Shown: piece after piece, positions 4,620-5,943 of the stretch
Layout of the letters: each line of letters starts with the position of its first letter
Numbering within the stretch: position 1 is the stretch's first letter
From: JAWKHR01 sp041394725
GTDB taxonomy: Bacteria > Acidobacteriota > Vicinamibacteria > Vicinamibacterales > SCN-69-37
Assembly (NCBI GenBank): GCA_041394725.1
Contig: JAWKHR010000100.1
Location: 1 to 5,943, forward strand
Length of the DNA: 5,943 nt
Direction of reading: 5' to 3'
Translations under genes and position numbers: made by a program
Notes under the pieces: model-generated
What the model was told of the DNA's origin: nothing
Databases searched by the model: none
What the model saw: the letters and a program-made list of their open reading frames with translations, nothing else

Positions 4620-5943
4620 TCACTCCGCCCGCAGCGTCACCAGCGGATCCACCCGTGCGGCGCGACGCGCCGGGCCGAGGGCGGCCAGCAGGCCGACCGT
4701 CGCGAGGATCGACGCGACGACGACGTAGACGGAGAGATCACCGGGCCGGACCCCGAAGAGCAGCGACGCGAAGACCTCCGAGACGACGCGGCCCGCGACC
4801 AGGCCGATCGCGAGGCCGAGGCCGAGGTACCACGCGGCGTCGCGGAGCACGCCACCGAGGACCCGGCCGGGCGTCGCCCCCAGCGCCAGGCGGACCCCCA
4901 GCTCGCGCCGCCGCTCGACGACGAGCGATGACATCACCGCGTAGACACCGGCCGCGCCGATCAGCAGCGCGACCAGGCCGAAGACCGACATGAGACCGGC
5001 ATTGAACCGGCGGCCCGCCGTGAGCCGGCGGAACGCCTCGTCCATGGTGCGCACCTCGGGGAGCGCCGTGCCGGCGGGCAGCAGGCGCGCCACCGTGGAC
5101 TGCAGCCGCGGGACGACGTCACCAGCCGGCCCGGCCGTCCGCACCAGGAAACGCGGCATCCCCGAACCGGCGACGGCGGGATAGTACGCCTGCGCGTCCG
5201 CCGGTCGCTCCGGTCCATCCGTCCTGATCGCCCGCGCCACGCCGACCACCGTCCTGGCCCCCCCGGCCCCGCGGCCCACGGAGACCTGGCGCCCGAGCGG
5301 GTCCGTGCCATCGGCGAAGATCCGCGCGGCCGCCGTTTCATCGAGAATCACCACCCGCCCGGCATCGTCGTCCGGCCGGAACGCGCGTCCTCGCAGGATG
5401 GCCACGCCGGCCGTCTCGAACAAGCCCGGCGAGACGCTCCAGAGGTTGACCGCCGTGTCCGCCACGCCGGCACCATCGCCGGGGCCATCCGCCCGCCTCA
5501 GTCGCGTGCCGCCGGATCCTCCCTGGAAGGCCGCCCGCACGAGCGGCACCTCGCCACCCGAGAGCCACGCCGCCGACGCAACGCCGGGCGTGGCCCGCAG
5601 CGCCGCGAGCACCTCGGGGACGCGATCGGCCAGGTCGGACGATCCGAAGGACACCAGGTCGTGACGATCGAAGCCGAGGTCCGCGCCCGACACGCGCACG
5701 AAGCTCGAGACGAAGAGCGTGGCGATGACGAGCAGCAGGCCGACGAGGCCGACCTGCGAGGTCATCAGTGCCACGCGCCAGCCGCGCCGGGCCGAGGTCG
5801 CCGACCTCGCCGTGTCCTTGAGGCTCGAGGCGAGTGCCACGCGCGACGACTGCCACGCCGGCACGAGGCCGAAGAACAAGCCGGTCACGACCGCCGCGCC
5901 CCCCGCGGCCGCCAGCACGCGCAGGTCGATCGCGATCTGATCG
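4620..5943 (-). CDS. ABC transporter permease, MacB/FtsX type (ADOP-like), 3' part only
   Basis: The frame is open from the right edge to TGA at 4622-4620, giving the C-terminal 440 or so residues of a larger permease whose start lies outside. Counting from the GTG at 5918, membrane segments are at about 3-22 (ending FFGLVPAW), 50-72, 306-334, 362-388 and 397-417. Between the second and third lies a periplasmic MacB-PCD-like domain of about 230 residues. RRRELGVRLALGATPGRV (337-354) is the FtsX/MacB loop that contacts the ATPase partner, and the end RRAARVDPLVTLRAE is typical of the family. A membrane segment ahead of a second PCD unit fits the duplicated ADOP layout, usually about 800 residues. 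Such proteins are thought to drive mechanical or export work at the envelope using a separate MacB-like ATPase; none is in view. The substrate is unknown. GTG 5918 is not taken as the start because the frame continues upstream with plausible sequence. Confidence 0.9.
   Translation of the reverse strand, partial: DQIAIDLRVLAAAGGAAVVTGLFFGLVPAWQSSRVALASSLKDTARSATSARRGWRVALMTSQVGLVGLLLVIATLFVSSFVRVSGADLGFDRHDLVSFGSSDLADRVPEVLAALRATPGVASAAWLSGGEVPLVRAAFQGGSGGTRLRRADGPGDGAGVADTAVNLWSVSPGLFETAGVAILRGRAFRPDDDAGRVVILDETAAARIFADGTDPLGRQVSVGRGAGGARTVVGVARAIRTDGPERPADAQAYYPAVAGSGMPRFLVRTAGPAGDVVPRLQSTVARLLPAGTALPEVRTMDEAFRRLTAGRRFNAGLMSVFGLVALLIGAAGVYAVMSSLVVERRRELGVRLALGATPGRVLGGVLRDAAWYLGLGLAIGLVAGRVVSEVFASLLFGVRPGDLSVYVVVASILATVGLLAALGPARRAARVDPLVTLRAE

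Noticed and set aside
4620..5918. GTG at 5918 as the true start of the permease
   Set aside because: The frame stays open to the window edge with plausible permease sequence, and the family is longer, with an N-terminal half that would lie outside.

Overview
The window is about 70% GC with dense coding on both strands. It looks like chromosomal DNA of an Acidobacteriota member, probably Vicinamibacteria-like. This is inferred from gene content: a PknB-type kinase fused to a TolB/WD40-like propeller, an orphan MacB/FtsX-type permease of the acidobacterial ADOP kind, and an ArsR/SRPBCC pair. No rRNA, CRISPR array, transposase or phage gene is visible.

Layout, left to right. Positions 1-61 hold no confident gene, only a possible weak -10 box for the tRNA. 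A complete tRNA-Pro(UGG) with encoded CCA lies at 62-138 (+). A 154-base gap (139-292) carries a hairpin that reuses the tRNA 3' end, two GGTCAC repeats 11 bp apart, and a perfect TATAAT box before the next gene. From 293 to 3022 (+) is a 909-residue transmembrane Ser/Thr kinase with a C-terminal beta-propeller. It converges, across 16 bp containing a GC palindrome, on a minus-strand series. Read in the direction of transcription (right to left), that series is: the 3' part of an ABC transporter permease (stop at 4620, open to the right edge), a LON substrate-binding-domain gene (4587 to 3965), an ArsR-type regulator (3897 to 3535) and an SRPBCC/AHSA1 protein (3524 to 3039).

How the genes work together. 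The ArsR and SRPBCC genes are 10 bp apart and form a probable two-gene operon. A perfect 20-bp palindrome sits on the regulator's promoter and start codon and is the likely autoregulatory operator. The kinase and the permease are envelope proteins. Nothing visible ties the kinase to the minus-strand genes.

The most striking irregularity is that the LON and ArsR genes need about ten frame changes, all deletion-type, within about 1.05 kb. The kinase, SRPBCC and permease frames are uninterrupted. The broken genes still read as conserved protein between the breaks, so a local sequence-quality problem is at least as likely as true gene decay. I see no convincing wholly new system. The more unusual signals are the leaderless or near-leaderless starts, the start-codon hairpin of the kinase, the ArsR operator, a GAGTCC-rich insert in the kinase N-lobe and an exact 45-residue propeller repeat.
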